Positions 15,971 through 24,633 of a stretch of 64,000 nt of DNA are shown here, piece after piece. The DNA is from Nostoc foliaceum FACHB-393 (GTDB taxonomy: Bacteria > Cyanobacteriota > Cyanobacteriia > Cyanobacteriales > Nostocaceae): assembly GCF_014698505.1 (NCBI RefSeq), contig NZ_JACJTD010000032.1, forward strand, positions 1 to 64,000, read 5' to 3'. The stretch's first letter is position 1; each line of letters opens with the position of its first letter. Both the position numbers and the translations under genes were made by a program. The notes below the pieces were generated by a model. The model searched no databases. It was not told the origin of the DNA and saw only the letters and a list, made by a program, of their open reading frames with translations.

Positions 15971-17740
15971 ATGTCAACATATTTATCTCAAGTCTGGCAA
16001 CTGCTGAGAAATTATGTGAAGGATATAAGGTTGCAAGAGATGTCAAAGACCACAGCTATGGGAACTGAAGCAGTTTTGCCTCTAGGAAAAAGTATTAAAG
16101 AACCAGACAAAAGCGTTAAATTGGCTAAAAATAATTTCCAGGAAGATTTATGGTCTCAAAGGCTGCAAGAAAGCTTAGAAAAATGGACAATATCAAGGAG
16201 CAGTTTGACTTCTAAGATAGGTGATCAGACATCGGGCACACTACCATCAGAGTTCTGCTTGAGAGTGTGCGATCGCCAGATGCACGAAGAGATTTATGAT
16301 TTACTGGGCAATGGGGCGCTGAAACCAGAAATAGTCAACCAAGTAATGGAATTGGTAGTGACTGGTAAAAAAATTCGCCCAGAACTGCTTTTCTGGCGGT
16401 TAGAAGATTTTTATCGTCGCTGGTGTCAGGGTGAATTTATCGATGGGACACCAGATGATAACCTACCTCAGAAAACAAGATTAAAGTTAGCGGCACAAAA
16501 TATTGCGATCGGGCTGAGACAGGTAGACATATATACAGGGCTGAACGTATTAATTTTACTGTTAGAGTTACACCGCTACGCCCAAGATCAAGATGAACTC
16601 AAACAAAAAATCACCTTCTATCCATCTGCTCAACCAGACACAGACAATTTTTTCACATCTCAACTGCTGCGGATCATCAACTATAGTGATGCCCTGGAAA
16701 TTGGTAATTTTAGTAGTATAGTCGGGCAATTCCTTAAAGGCGGCAACTTTCGGAATGCTTACCTGGGCGATGCCAACCTCACCGGGGCAGACTTTAGAGG
16801 TGCTGACCTAAGCCTTGCTTATCTTGGCGATGCTAACTTAACTGGTGTAAACTTCAGCGGTGCCAACCTTAGCGGTGCCAACCTCGGCGATGCCAACCTC
16901 AGCGGTGCAAATCTCAGTGGTGCCAACCTCAGCGGTGCTGACCTCAGCAGCACCAACCTCAGCGGTGCCAACCTTAGCTGTGCCAACCTTAGCCGCGCCG
17001 ACCTCAACCGCGCCGACCTTAACAGCACCAACCTTAGCCGCGCCGACCTCAACCGCGCCGACCTCAACCGCGCCGACCTCAGCAGCACCAACTTTAGCCA
17101 TGCCGACCTAAGTAACGCCATCCTTTTCGGTGCGAATCTAAGTGAAGCCAACCTCAGCAGCGCCAACCTTAACCATGCCGACCTCTGTCGTGCCGACCTC
17201 AGTGGTGCTGATTTGAGTCACGCCATCCTCAACGGTACGAACCTCAGCGACACAATTCTTTTCAGTACCAACCTTAGTGATGCCGTCCTCATCGCCGCTG
17301 ACCTCAGCTATGCCAAACTTAACGGTGCCAAGCTTAATGATGCCAGACTCAACGGCGCAATGTTCTTAGGCGCAGACCTCAGTGGCGTAGACCTGAGTCG
17401 GGTAATCCTCAACGAAGCCGACCTCAGCGGGGTGATTCTTAGCGAAGCCGACCTCAGTGGTGCCGACCTCACCGACGCTATCCTTTTTGGCACAGACCTC
17501 AGCCATGCCAACCTTAACAGTGCTAACCTCAGTGGCAGTAACCTCAGTGGTGCTATTCTCAACGGCGCGAATCTCAGCTACAGCAACCTAAGTTATGCCA
17601 TTCTGGGTGGTGCTGACCTCAGCGACGCCAATTTGGAAAAAATGACCTGGGGTAAAAAGCAGCAGTGGGAAGGTGTGCGGGGATTAGAGACAGCAGTTAA
17701 TATGCCAGAGACGTTGAAGGAAGAACTGGGGCTGAATTGA
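15971..17740 (+). CDS. Pentapeptide-repeat protein, NACHT-less paralogue
   Basis: 589 residues from the ATG at 15971, chosen because MSTYLSQVWQLL matches the start of the paralogue at 18250 (MNKRLSQIWQSF); an in-frame ATG at 15869 is upstream. A central domain (EEIYDLLGNGALKPEIV, LEDFYRRWCQGEFID, LGLRQVDIY-like GLRQVDIYTGLNVLILLLEL, RIINYSDALEIGNFSSIVGQ) is shared with that paralogue. Residues ~254-556 are about 60 pentapeptide repeats A(N/D)LSx, predicting a right-handed quadrilateral beta-helix. The last ~28 residues (WGKKQQWEGVRGLETAVNMP) form a conserved cap. It has no P-loop. Function unknown; perhaps a sensor or decoy partner of the NACHT protein. Confidence 0.85.
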   Translation: MSTYLSQVWQLLRNYVKDIRLQEMSKTTAMGTEAVLPLGKSIKEPDKSVKLAKNNFQEDLWSQRLQESLEKWTISRSSLTSKIGDQTSGTLPSEFCLRVCDRQMHEEIYDLLGNGALKPEIVNQVMELVVTGKKIRPELLFWRLEDFYRRWCQGEFIDGTPDDNLPQKTRLKLAAQNIAIGLRQVDIYTGLNVLILLLELHRYAQDQDELKQKITFYPSAQPDTDNFFTSQLLRIINYSDALEIGNFSSIVGQFLKGGNFRNAYLGDANLTGADFRGADLSLAYLGDANLTGVNFSGANLSGANLGDANLSGANLSGANLSGADLSSTNLSGANLSCANLSRADLNRADLNSTNLSRADLNRADLNRADLSSTNFSHADLSNAILFGANLSEANLSSANLNHADLCRADLSGADLSHAILNGTNLSDTILFSTNLSDAVLIAADLSYAKLNGAKLNDARLNGAMFLGADLSGVDLSRVILNEADLSGVILSEADLSGADLTDAILFGTDLSHANLNSANLSGSNLSGAILNGANLSYSNLSYAILGGADLSDANLEKMTWGKKQQWEGVRGLETAVNMPETLKEELGLN

Positions 17741-17832
17741 GATAAGGGGATAGGGGGACATGGGGACGCGTTGACATTTTTATTCTTTGCGTCCTTTGCG
17801 CACTTTGCGGTTCGTTATTCTCATACACCACC

Positions 17833-18021
17833 TTTCGAGTTCTGAACACGACTTTCCCAGTTCCGAACACGACTTTCCGAGTTCCGAACACCATATTTCG
17901 AGTTCCGAACACCAACTTCCGAGTTCCGAACACCAACTTTCGAGTTCCGAACACCAACTTTTGAGTTCCGAACACCAACTTCCGAGTTCCGAACAACAAC
18001 TTCCGAGTTCTGAACACCATT
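17833..18021. repeat. 21-bp tandem repeat (minisatellite), 9 units
   Basis: Nine contiguous units of the type ttccgagttccgaacaccaa followed by c, each exactly 21 bp, with one to four differences between units. Because 21 is a multiple of three, both strands stay open through the array, giving SSEH(Q/D)LP-type and VFGTRKL-type heptapeptide frames without coding support. It lies between the two paralogous pentapeptide genes. Confidence 0.9.
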
Positions 18022-18249
18022 TATGAGTATTTCAGCTTGAATAATGAACTCAGAAACAGCAAATGTCTAATTATTAGCACGATGCGATCGCTTCTTCTCT
18101 TCTTCCGTGTCGCGCCAGTTGCTATAAGTCAGGGAACCGCAAGGGCGCACTGGCTTCTCTGCGCTTAGGCAGTTCGTCATTCTTGCTACTTTCCATGAAT
18201 TCTAAAATCGCTAGCCTCTAGATAATTAGAAATTTAGGAGCATAAGCGA

Positions 18250-21150
18250 ATGAACAAGCGTTTATCGCAAATCTGGCAAAGCTTTCAGCAATCGTTCTCA
18301 GTAGCAGAGAGTCTGAACAACACAGTTGAGACTGGCAAGGCAGTTTTAGAAGCCGCAAAAACTTTTAAAGAAGAAGGTGCCAGTATAGAACTATTGAAAC
18401 CTCTGTTACAAAATTCATCTTCACTGCTAGATGTGTTGTGTTCACCCTTAGCGCAGGTGGTGGGTGCTGGTTTGTCATTCGTGCCGCTTGGAATTACCTT
18501 GCTGGAGTTTTCCCGTGACATAACTAAACAAAACCCTTCTCTTGAGAACTGTGTATCTATAGTTTGTCAAGCTGCTTATTTAGAAAGTGTCGAAGAAATT
18601 TTATCCTTATATCCATCTATTAACTGGGATACTGACCTTAATATTAATAAAACACTCACCAAACAACTACAAAAACTCAATGACGTTAAATTAGATGATA
18701 AAAGTGCAAGTAATGCTGTAATCTGTTTCCATGAATCAGAATTAGCCAAAGCATTTAATCAAGTATTATTGGCACGGTTAGCAGCAGCAAACATCCCCAA
18801 AGCTAACCTGGATTTCATCACCGAAAGAGTAGCTTGGAACACTCGTCGGTACATATGTAAAGCCTGGATCAAGTTAGGTGCCCCTCTCAACCAAGAAATT
18901 CCCATTACTTTTGGAGAATGGGAGACAGAACAGGAAAAGTTCTCTAGCATTGATAGATACCTAAAAACTCATATTGCTAGCAAGTTTTTAGAGCCAGTTT
19001 TTGACGAGAGTTTCTCATTTAAAGATATTTACGTACCCCTAAAAGCCAAGCCTGTAGATAGAAATGGTGAGATAGATCAAGAAGCAAACTCCTTCTATTT
19101 AAAAGAATGGGCTGAGGAAATTCTCTTAAATCCAGATAACCTAGAACAAGTGATGTTTGTTCAAGGAGGTCCAGGAAGAGGCAAAAGTTTCTTCTGTCGG
19201 ATGTTTTCTGATTGGGTGCGGCAGCATTTGTATCCCAGTTTGATACCAATTTTGATTCGATTACGGGATCTAGACTCCTTTGAATCGCATTTAGAAAACA
19301 CTTTAAAAGCAGAACTGAAAATTAATTTTATTCAAAATGATGAAAACTGGTTAACGAATAAAAACACCCGTTTCTTGTTTATCCTTGATGCATATGATGA
19401 ATTGCATATTGAGGCTAGAACCAACCTCAATCTAGAAGCATTTATCAAACAAGTCTCTGGATTTCAGCAGAAGTGTAAAAGTTACCCTGAGATGGGACAT
19501 CGGGTATTAATTACTGGTAGATCGATGTCTTTACAAGGTATCCATCACTTGCCTCGCAATTTAGAGCGGGTGGAAATTGCCGAAATGGATGGAGAACTGC
19601 AACAAAAATGGTTAGATAAGTGGGAAAAATTACCAGCCAATAAAGGAAAAACCGCAGCCTTTGGGCAGTTTTTACAAAGTGATAAATGTCCATCTGAGGT
19701 GAAAGAATTAGCCCAAGAGCCGCTCTTACTTTATTTGTTAGCGGCAATGTATCGAGATGGGAAATTAGAGCAACCAAACCAACAGAAAACTAAAATCGTA
19801 ATTTACCAAGAGGTTTTAAACTGGGTACTGAAAAAGCAGCGTTCTGAAATAGAGAGTTCTCAACGATATGGGACTAGATTCTTTGATTTAAATCCTGATA
19901 TAACTAGACAGCAGCCCGAAGATTTAAAACGTATTATCAGAGAAGCAGCTGTTTGTGTTGTGCAGCTACAAGGCGAATGTGCTTCAATATCAATGTTAAA
20001 AGCACGTTTACAAGACGACGAAACAGCAACAGGCTTAATTCTGGATGACGAAGCTCTCAAAACAGCTTTAGCTGCTTTTTACATTCGCCCTGCTGATAAA
20101 CAAGAGGGTAGATTTGAGTTTTTTTATAAGAGTTTTGGCGAATTTATCTTTGCCGAATGCTTAAAATTACGCCTGGAAGCTTGGACAGAATACTACGAAA
20201 CAGAAGACGGAAGACAACTAGTTATTCCCGAAGCTCAAATGAATTGGCAAATTTATGATTTGCTTGGTTTTGGCAGACTCACAAGAGAAATTGTAGAGTA
20301 TTTGATAGGGTTGCTGACTGAAAATCAAGATTTCCCTTGGGAGCAGTTATTTAAACGCTTAGAAAAGTTTTACGGTGACTGGTGTAAGGGAAAATTTATT
20401 GACTCTGCGGAAGAGGTTTTGCCCCAGAAAAAGCTGCGACAGTTGCAAAAGTATAGAATTCAAAAGCTAGGTCTGCGACAGGTGGATATTTATGCAGGCT
20501 TGAATGTAATGATTTTGCTTTTGGAGTTGCACCGCTATGCTAAAAGGCGCGATACTCTCAAAATTACCTTTTATCCATCTGGTCAAGCACACAAAATTCC
20601 TTGGCCAGACCAACTACTTTGCATCATTAACTATAGTGATTGCTTTCACCTTGGAACTTTTAATAGTGTAGTTGGGCAATTCCTCAGTGGTGCAAACCTT
20701 AGTGATGCAAACCTCAGCCGAGCAGACCTCAGTGGTGCAAACCTCAGTGGTGCAAACCTCAGTGGTGCAAACCTCAGTCGCGCAATCCTTAGTGGTGCAA
20801 ATCTCAGTGGTGCAAATCTCAGTGGCGCAATCCTCAGCGCTGCAAACCTCAGCGCTGCAAACCTCAGCGCTGCAAACCTCAGTGCTGCAAACCTCAGCGG
20901 CGCAAACCTCAGCGACGCAAACCTCAGCCCCGTAAGCTTTAGGCGTGCAGACCTCAGCCGTGCAGACCTTAGCGGTGCAAACCTCAGCGGCGCAAATCTT
21001 AGCTGGGTATACCTCATTGATGCAAACCTCAGCGATGAATTGTTTGGAGATATCCGTTGGGATGAAAATACAATATGGGAAGATGTCAAATGGCTGGATA
21101 CAGCCAGGAATGTGCCAGAAGCCTTAAAACAAAAGTTGGGTCTGAGTTGA
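18250..21150 (+). CDS. NACHT-domain NTPase with C-terminal pentapeptide repeats
   Basis: 966 residues, start supported by ggag about 10 nt upstream. The N-terminal ~280 residues are helical with a hydrophobic stretch (PLAQVVGAGLSFVPLGITLL, ~76-95). A STAND NTPase follows: Walker A FVQGGPGRGKSFF near 303, Walker B FLFILDAYDEL near 375, then RVLITGR and a NACHT winged-helix region (LAQEPLLLYLLAAMYRDGKL). Residues ~675-800 match the central domain of the paralogue. About 24 pentapeptides occupy ~811-932, ending in the cap WDENTIWEDVKWLDTARNVP. STAND proteins are ligand-triggered switches, and several bacterial NACHT proteins act in phage defence or cell death. A sensing role for the beta-helix is inference. 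Confidence 0.88.
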   Translation: MNKRLSQIWQSFQQSFSVAESLNNTVETGKAVLEAAKTFKEEGASIELLKPLLQNSSSLLDVLCSPLAQVVGAGLSFVPLGITLLEFSRDITKQNPSLENCVSIVCQAAYLESVEEILSLYPSINWDTDLNINKTLTKQLQKLNDVKLDDKSASNAVICFHESELAKAFNQVLLARLAAANIPKANLDFITERVAWNTRRYICKAWIKLGAPLNQEIPITFGEWETEQEKFSSIDRYLKTHIASKFLEPVFDESFSFKDIYVPLKAKPVDRNGEIDQEANSFYLKEWAEEILLNPDNLEQVMFVQGGPGRGKSFFCRMFSDWVRQHLYPSLIPILIRLRDLDSFESHLENTLKAELKINFIQNDENWLTNKNTRFLFILDAYDELHIEARTNLNLEAFIKQVSGFQQKCKSYPEMGHRVLITGRSMSLQGIHHLPRNLERVEIAEMDGELQQKWLDKWEKLPANKGKTAAFGQFLQSDKCPSEVKELAQEPLLLYLLAAMYRDGKLEQPNQQKTKIVIYQEVLNWVLKKQRSEIESSQRYGTRFFDLNPDITRQQPEDLKRIIREAAVCVVQLQGECASISMLKARLQDDETATGLILDDEALKTALAAFYIRPADKQEGRFEFFYKSFGEFIFAECLKLRLEAWTEYYETEDGRQLVIPEAQMNWQIYDLLGFGRLTREIVEYLIGLLTENQDFPWEQLFKRLEKFYGDWCKGKFIDSAEEVLPQKKLRQLQKYRIQKLGLRQVDIYAGLNVMILLLELHRYAKRRDTLKITFYPSGQAHKIPWPDQLLCIINYSDCFHLGTFNSVVGQFLSGANLSDANLSRADLSGANLSGANLSGANLSRAILSGANLSGANLSGAILSAANLSAANLSAANLSAANLSGANLSDANLSPVSFRRADLSRADLSGANLSGANLSWVYLIDANLSDELFGDIRWDENTIWEDVKWLDTARNVPEALKQKLGLS

Positions 21151-21479
21151 GAAGAGGTGGGAGCTAGGGAGAATGATTTAGGGATTTCCAACAAATAAAT
21201 TATCTAATCTTGTGCGGTGGGTAATATGGGTACCTTCGGTTACGGGTGGGCGAGACCCCACCCCACAAGTAGTTAGAGCCAAAAGCCTTAAAATTGGTGG
21301 ATTTTAACACCACCTTTTGAGTTTCAATCTCAAAAGATGGGGATCTGAGCTTGACTAATGATCAATACTACCTCAAAGCCAGTTCTGAGAATGCTAACTG
21401 CACATCAGAGGGCTATATCCCGCTTGCTAGAGTGTGAGTCATTCACGTAAAATATAGTGCCATTGTTGCGGCAGTTCTC
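21151..21479. other. Intergenic with two hairpins
   Basis: About 330 bp. The segment gggtggg-cgagac-cccaccc at 21244-21263 and cttttgag-tttcaat-ctcaaaag near 21313-21335 are hairpins of the kind dispersed in Nostoc genomes. The first may terminate the NACHT gene. The promoter of the LOG-family gene lies in the right part. No open frame of note. Confidence 0.5.
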
Positions 21480-22550
21480 ATGACCTCATCTGCGTCGTTT
21501 GACACATTAGAGTCTTTACAGGCGGATATCGCTGAATTGATCGCTCGTTTACCGACATTAAAAAATCGGCAATTTATTCAGCAAGCACTTGCTACTATTG
21601 TTCGCCTAGCTGATAGTGAAATTGAGCGTCTCGATTGGAAAATCTTATCGGCTGCGTTAGCAGATATGGAGCGCGGTTTCCAGCTATTTTATGATTACCG
21701 ACACGTTCGCAAAGTTACCATCTTTGGTTCTGCTCGTCTAGCGCCAGATACACCAGAGTACCAAATGGCCCTTGAGTTTGCTCGCGCTGTTTCTCAATTA
21801 GGATTTATGGTGATGACCGGCGGCGGCGGTGGAATCATGCAGGCGGGACACGAAGGGGCTGGGCGAGAAAATTCCTTTGGATTAAACATTCAGTTACCCT
21901 TTGAGCAGGAAGCAAACCCTTTTATAGAAGGAGATCCCAAGTTAATTCACTTCAAATATTTCTTTACCCGCAAGCTATTTCTCCTCAAAGAAAGTGATGC
22001 TGTAGCCTTGTTTCCAGGAGGTTTCGGTACGCAAGATGAAGCTTTTGAATGTATGACATTAAGCCAAACTGGTAAATTTGGCCCAGTACCTCTAGTTTTA
22101 ATTGACCACCCTGGTGGCGATTACTGGCGGTCTTGGAGCGAATATATTGATAAGCAACTAGTGCAAAATGGTCTTGTCAGCCCTGAAGATCCCAGCCTTT
22201 ACACGGTGACAGACAACTTGGATGTGGCTTGTGATGCCATTACTCGTTTTTACCAAGTTTATCACTCTTGTCGATATGTAGCCGATCAGTTAGTCATCCG
22301 CTTGAAGACAGATATATCAGACGCTCAGGTAGAGCAACTCAATGCTGATTTCAGCGACATTATTATTCAAGGACGGATTGAAAAAAGTCAGGCATTACCT
22401 CAAGAAGCACAAGATGAAACTATTGAATTACCCAGGCTCATTTTGTACTTTAATCAACGCGACTTGGGGCGCTTATATCAGATGATTGCCACAATTAACC
22501 AGATGGGTATTCTTTCGCCAGAGGATGCAGCACATCCAGAAAGAAAGTAG
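21480..22550 (+). CDS. LOG-family protein (TIGR00730-like, lysine-decarboxylase motif)
   Basis: 356 residues with a Rossmann-type LOG core. Signature stretches are VTIFGSARLAPDTP, MVMTGGGGGIMQAGHEGAGR and the catalytic PGGFGTQDEAFE. LOG enzymes release cytokinin bases by hydrolysing the N-glycosidic bond of nucleoside 5'-monophosphates; many bacterial members act more generally on nucleotides, so the true substrate is unknown. The protein is longer than the usual ~190-residue LOG. It has an ~80-residue helical N-terminal extension and a ~100-residue C-terminal extension (VRKxx-like segment RLKTDISDAQVEQL). It appears monocistronic. Confidence 0.85.
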   Translation: MTSSASFDTLESLQADIAELIARLPTLKNRQFIQQALATIVRLADSEIERLDWKILSAALADMERGFQLFYDYRHVRKVTIFGSARLAPDTPEYQMALEFARAVSQLGFMVMTGGGGGIMQAGHEGAGRENSFGLNIQLPFEQEANPFIEGDPKLIHFKYFFTRKLFLLKESDAVALFPGGFGTQDEAFECMTLSQTGKFGPVPLVLIDHPGGDYWRSWSEYIDKQLVQNGLVSPEDPSLYTVTDNLDVACDAITRFYQVYHSCRYVADQLVIRLKTDISDAQVEQLNADFSDIIIQGRIEKSQALPQEAQDETIELPRLILYFNQRDLGRLYQMIATINQMGILSPEDAAHPERK

Positions 22551-22969
22551 GTATTAACTAATTCGTAATTCGTAATTCGTAATTTTCGGGTTTGAGTCCC
22601 GGACTAAATTTTAAAACTGCTGGTCTATAATTAGTTGGGATATGATTCCTTAACTAATTCAATTACGAATTGCGAATTATCTTTTTCAGAACTATTTTGA
22701 TGAGATGCGATCGCCTCATCCTTGTCCATAAACTTTTATCATAACTAATTCATATGATTGCCTCAGTTGGAGATTTTTTATTTCCATGCGTCTCTCTTCA
22801 TGAGCAATGGGCATTTTGGCATTGTCAAAGCAGGTACGAAAACAATATTATTCATCCTACTTCCAGATGAGAAAAACACCAGCTATTATGACTCAATACT
22901 GATTATCGTAAAAAAGCTTGTATATTAGCACAATAAACAACGTATCAGATCCTAACAGAGGAATAAAAC
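22551..22969. other. Intergenic with heptanucleotide repeats
   Basis: About 420 bp. At 22559-22586 the 7-mer taattcg occurs three times in tandem plus a diverged fourth. The complementary aattacgaattgcgaatta lies near 22660-22678, so the two can pair as a long imperfect stem behind the LOG gene. The rest is AT-rich promoter DNA for the carboxypeptidase gene, with cagaggaataaaac as its ribosome site. No gene seen. Confidence 0.55.
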
Positions 22970-24292
22970 ATGCTGGAATTATTGGGTTCAGGTTTGGTGT
23001 CGCTTTGGCTGGAGATGGCCGGGGTACAAATCAAGCCTCTAGATGCCTTAGATGCTTTGACTTGGCAAAGTAGTCCTGGCTTGGTTCTTGCTCCTGATCC
23101 AAATCCAACTGGGGCAACTACGGTGCAGAAATATCTGAAAGAGCTAGTAACATCGAAACTGATAGCACAAAATCTGGCTGAGAGTCAGGGAATTTGGATG
23201 CAGTCGGGGCCGATGCTGATGGCAAATCACCAAGGGACGACACCTCTGCCGGCTGCCTCTTTAACCAAAATTGCTACTTCACTAGTTGCTTTGAAAACTT
23301 GGGGGCCAGACTACCAATTTGATACTTTGGTGAGTGTTACTGGCCCAATAGTCAAAGGGGTTGTGCAGGGCGATTTGGTGATTACAGGCGGTGGCGATCC
23401 TTTGTTTGTTTGGGAAGAAGCGATCGCTCTTGGTAATACTCTTAATCAAATGGGTATCAAGCAGGTAAAGGGAAATTTGATCATTAACGGCAGTTTTGCC
23501 ATGAATTTCCAACGGCAGCCAATGCTGGCGGGTCTAATGCTCAAGCAAACACTAAATCGTGCTACTTGGGGTCGCCCCGCTGTTTATACACACTCAATCA
23601 TGCCTAAGGGAACACCCAAGCCTCAAGTCGTGATTGCGGGCGCTGTCAAAGTTGCAATGCAACCCAACGCTCAACAAATCTTGTTACTGCGTCATCGCTC
23701 ATTACCCTTGAAGCAACTAATCAAGGAAATGAATGTTTATAGTAACAACGATATGGCAGAGATGCTGGCAGAGTCAGTGGGAGGAGCAACTGTAGTCCAA
23801 TCAACTGCTGCTAACCTTGCTAGAGTACCACAAGTAGAAATTCAGTTAATCAATGGTTCTGGACTGGGACAGGAAAATCGCATTTCCCCCAGAGCTGCTT
23901 GTGCCATGTTGATGGCTATTCAAGGTGAAGCAGCCGCCCATCAACTGAATCTGGCTGACTTGTTCCCCATGTCTGGATTTGATCACCGGGGGACACTACA
24001 CGCCAGACACATTCCCGCCGCTACTGTGATCAAAACTGGTACTCTCCGGGATGTCAGTGCTTTAGCGGGAGTAATGCCCACACGCGATCGCGGTTTGGTT
24101 TGGTTTGCTATTATCAACCGTGGGACAAATCTCTGGGGTTTGCGGACTGGACAAGACCAACTACTGCAACGCGTTGTCCAACAATTACAAGTCCCTCCAA
24201 CTGTTCCCACTAATCTCACTCCCCACTCAGCCATCAACTCTTTACCTCAGTTAGGCGCAGCCAGTCGGAATGAAATTTTATTCAAAAGTTAG
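22970..24292 (+). CDS. dacB: D-Ala-D-Ala carboxypeptidase/endopeptidase, PBP4 type (family S13)
   Basis: 440 residues with the three penicillin-binding active-site motifs: SxxK in LPAASLTKIATS, SxN in VYSNNDMAEMLAE and KTG in VIKTGTLRDVSAL. S13 enzymes remove the terminal D-alanine from peptidoglycan stem peptides or cleave cross-links in the periplasm. The N-terminus is mildly hydrophobic (MLELLGSGLVSLWLEMAG), but not a textbook signal, so it may be weakly anchored. The family's large insertion after the SxxK motif is present (GDLVITGGGDPLFVWEE). A good ribosome site, agagga, lies 8 nt upstream. Confidence 0.88.
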   Translation: MLELLGSGLVSLWLEMAGVQIKPLDALDALTWQSSPGLVLAPDPNPTGATTVQKYLKELVTSKLIAQNLAESQGIWMQSGPMLMANHQGTTPLPAASLTKIATSLVALKTWGPDYQFDTLVSVTGPIVKGVVQGDLVITGGGDPLFVWEEAIALGNTLNQMGIKQVKGNLIINGSFAMNFQRQPMLAGLMLKQTLNRATWGRPAVYTHSIMPKGTPKPQVVIAGAVKVAMQPNAQQILLLRHRSLPLKQLIKEMNVYSNNDMAEMLAESVGGATVVQSTAANLARVPQVEIQLINGSGLGQENRISPRAACAMLMAIQGEAAAHQLNLADLFPMSGFDHRGTLHARHIPAATVIKTGTLRDVSALAGVMPTRDRGLVWFAIINRGTNLWGLRTGQDQLLQRVVQQLQVPPTVPTNLTPHSAINSLPQLGAASRNEILFKS

Positions 24293-24633
24293 TTCATTGA
24301 CAAGGTTTTGAACCAACAGTGAGCATGGGTATCCACTATCCCCTATCTCCTTTTTATCGGTGTCACTACTTTGAAAGGTATATTCTTATTAGCAATCCAA
24401 AAGTTTTATTAATGGGTAAAAACCGAACTTGTAAAGGGTAAATGTCCATAATAGCTTTTGGGTTAAATTTTACATTAAGTTGATTACAGGTAGTTCGCAA
24501 AATGCCCTAACCCCATTATTGGAAAGAGCAGGCGAAACCCCAAGTAAAAAGCCAACGTCAATTTTGTAAAAATAACTGTAAATAGATTTGTCACGACTAA
24601 GCAACAATTAGGCTTATAAATTAGGTTGTGATT
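24293..24633. other. Intergenic promoter region of the HtrA-type protease
   Basis: About 340 bp, AT-rich, with no gene. At 24565-24577 the 13-mer tgtaaaaataact matches the end of the mini-IS inverted repeat at 320-332, but nothing else of an element is present here. Confidence 0.45.

Noticed and set aside
16819..17166. Long frames opposite and alongside the pentapeptide repeats (also 17308-17562 and 20646-21194)
   Set aside because: The repetitive 15-bp coding unit keeps other frames open. The products are low-complexity LRSA/VGAV-type repeats with no start signals.
17697..18020. Minus-strand frame of 107 residues rich in VFGTRKL, and plus-strand frame rich in SSEHQLP
   Set aside because: Both are produced by the 21-bp minisatellite, whose length is a multiple of three. 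No ribosome site or family supports them.
17833..18021. CRISPR array
   Set aside because: The 21-bp units are contiguous with no spacers, and no cas gene is nearby.
22588..22606. tRNA-like T-arm sequence (cgggtttgagtcccgg)
   Set aside because: No acceptor, D or anticodon arms are found around it.
24565..24577. 13-bp match to the mini-IS end
   Set aside because: Only one copy, with no inverted partner or transposase sequence nearby; chance is likely in AT-rich DNA.
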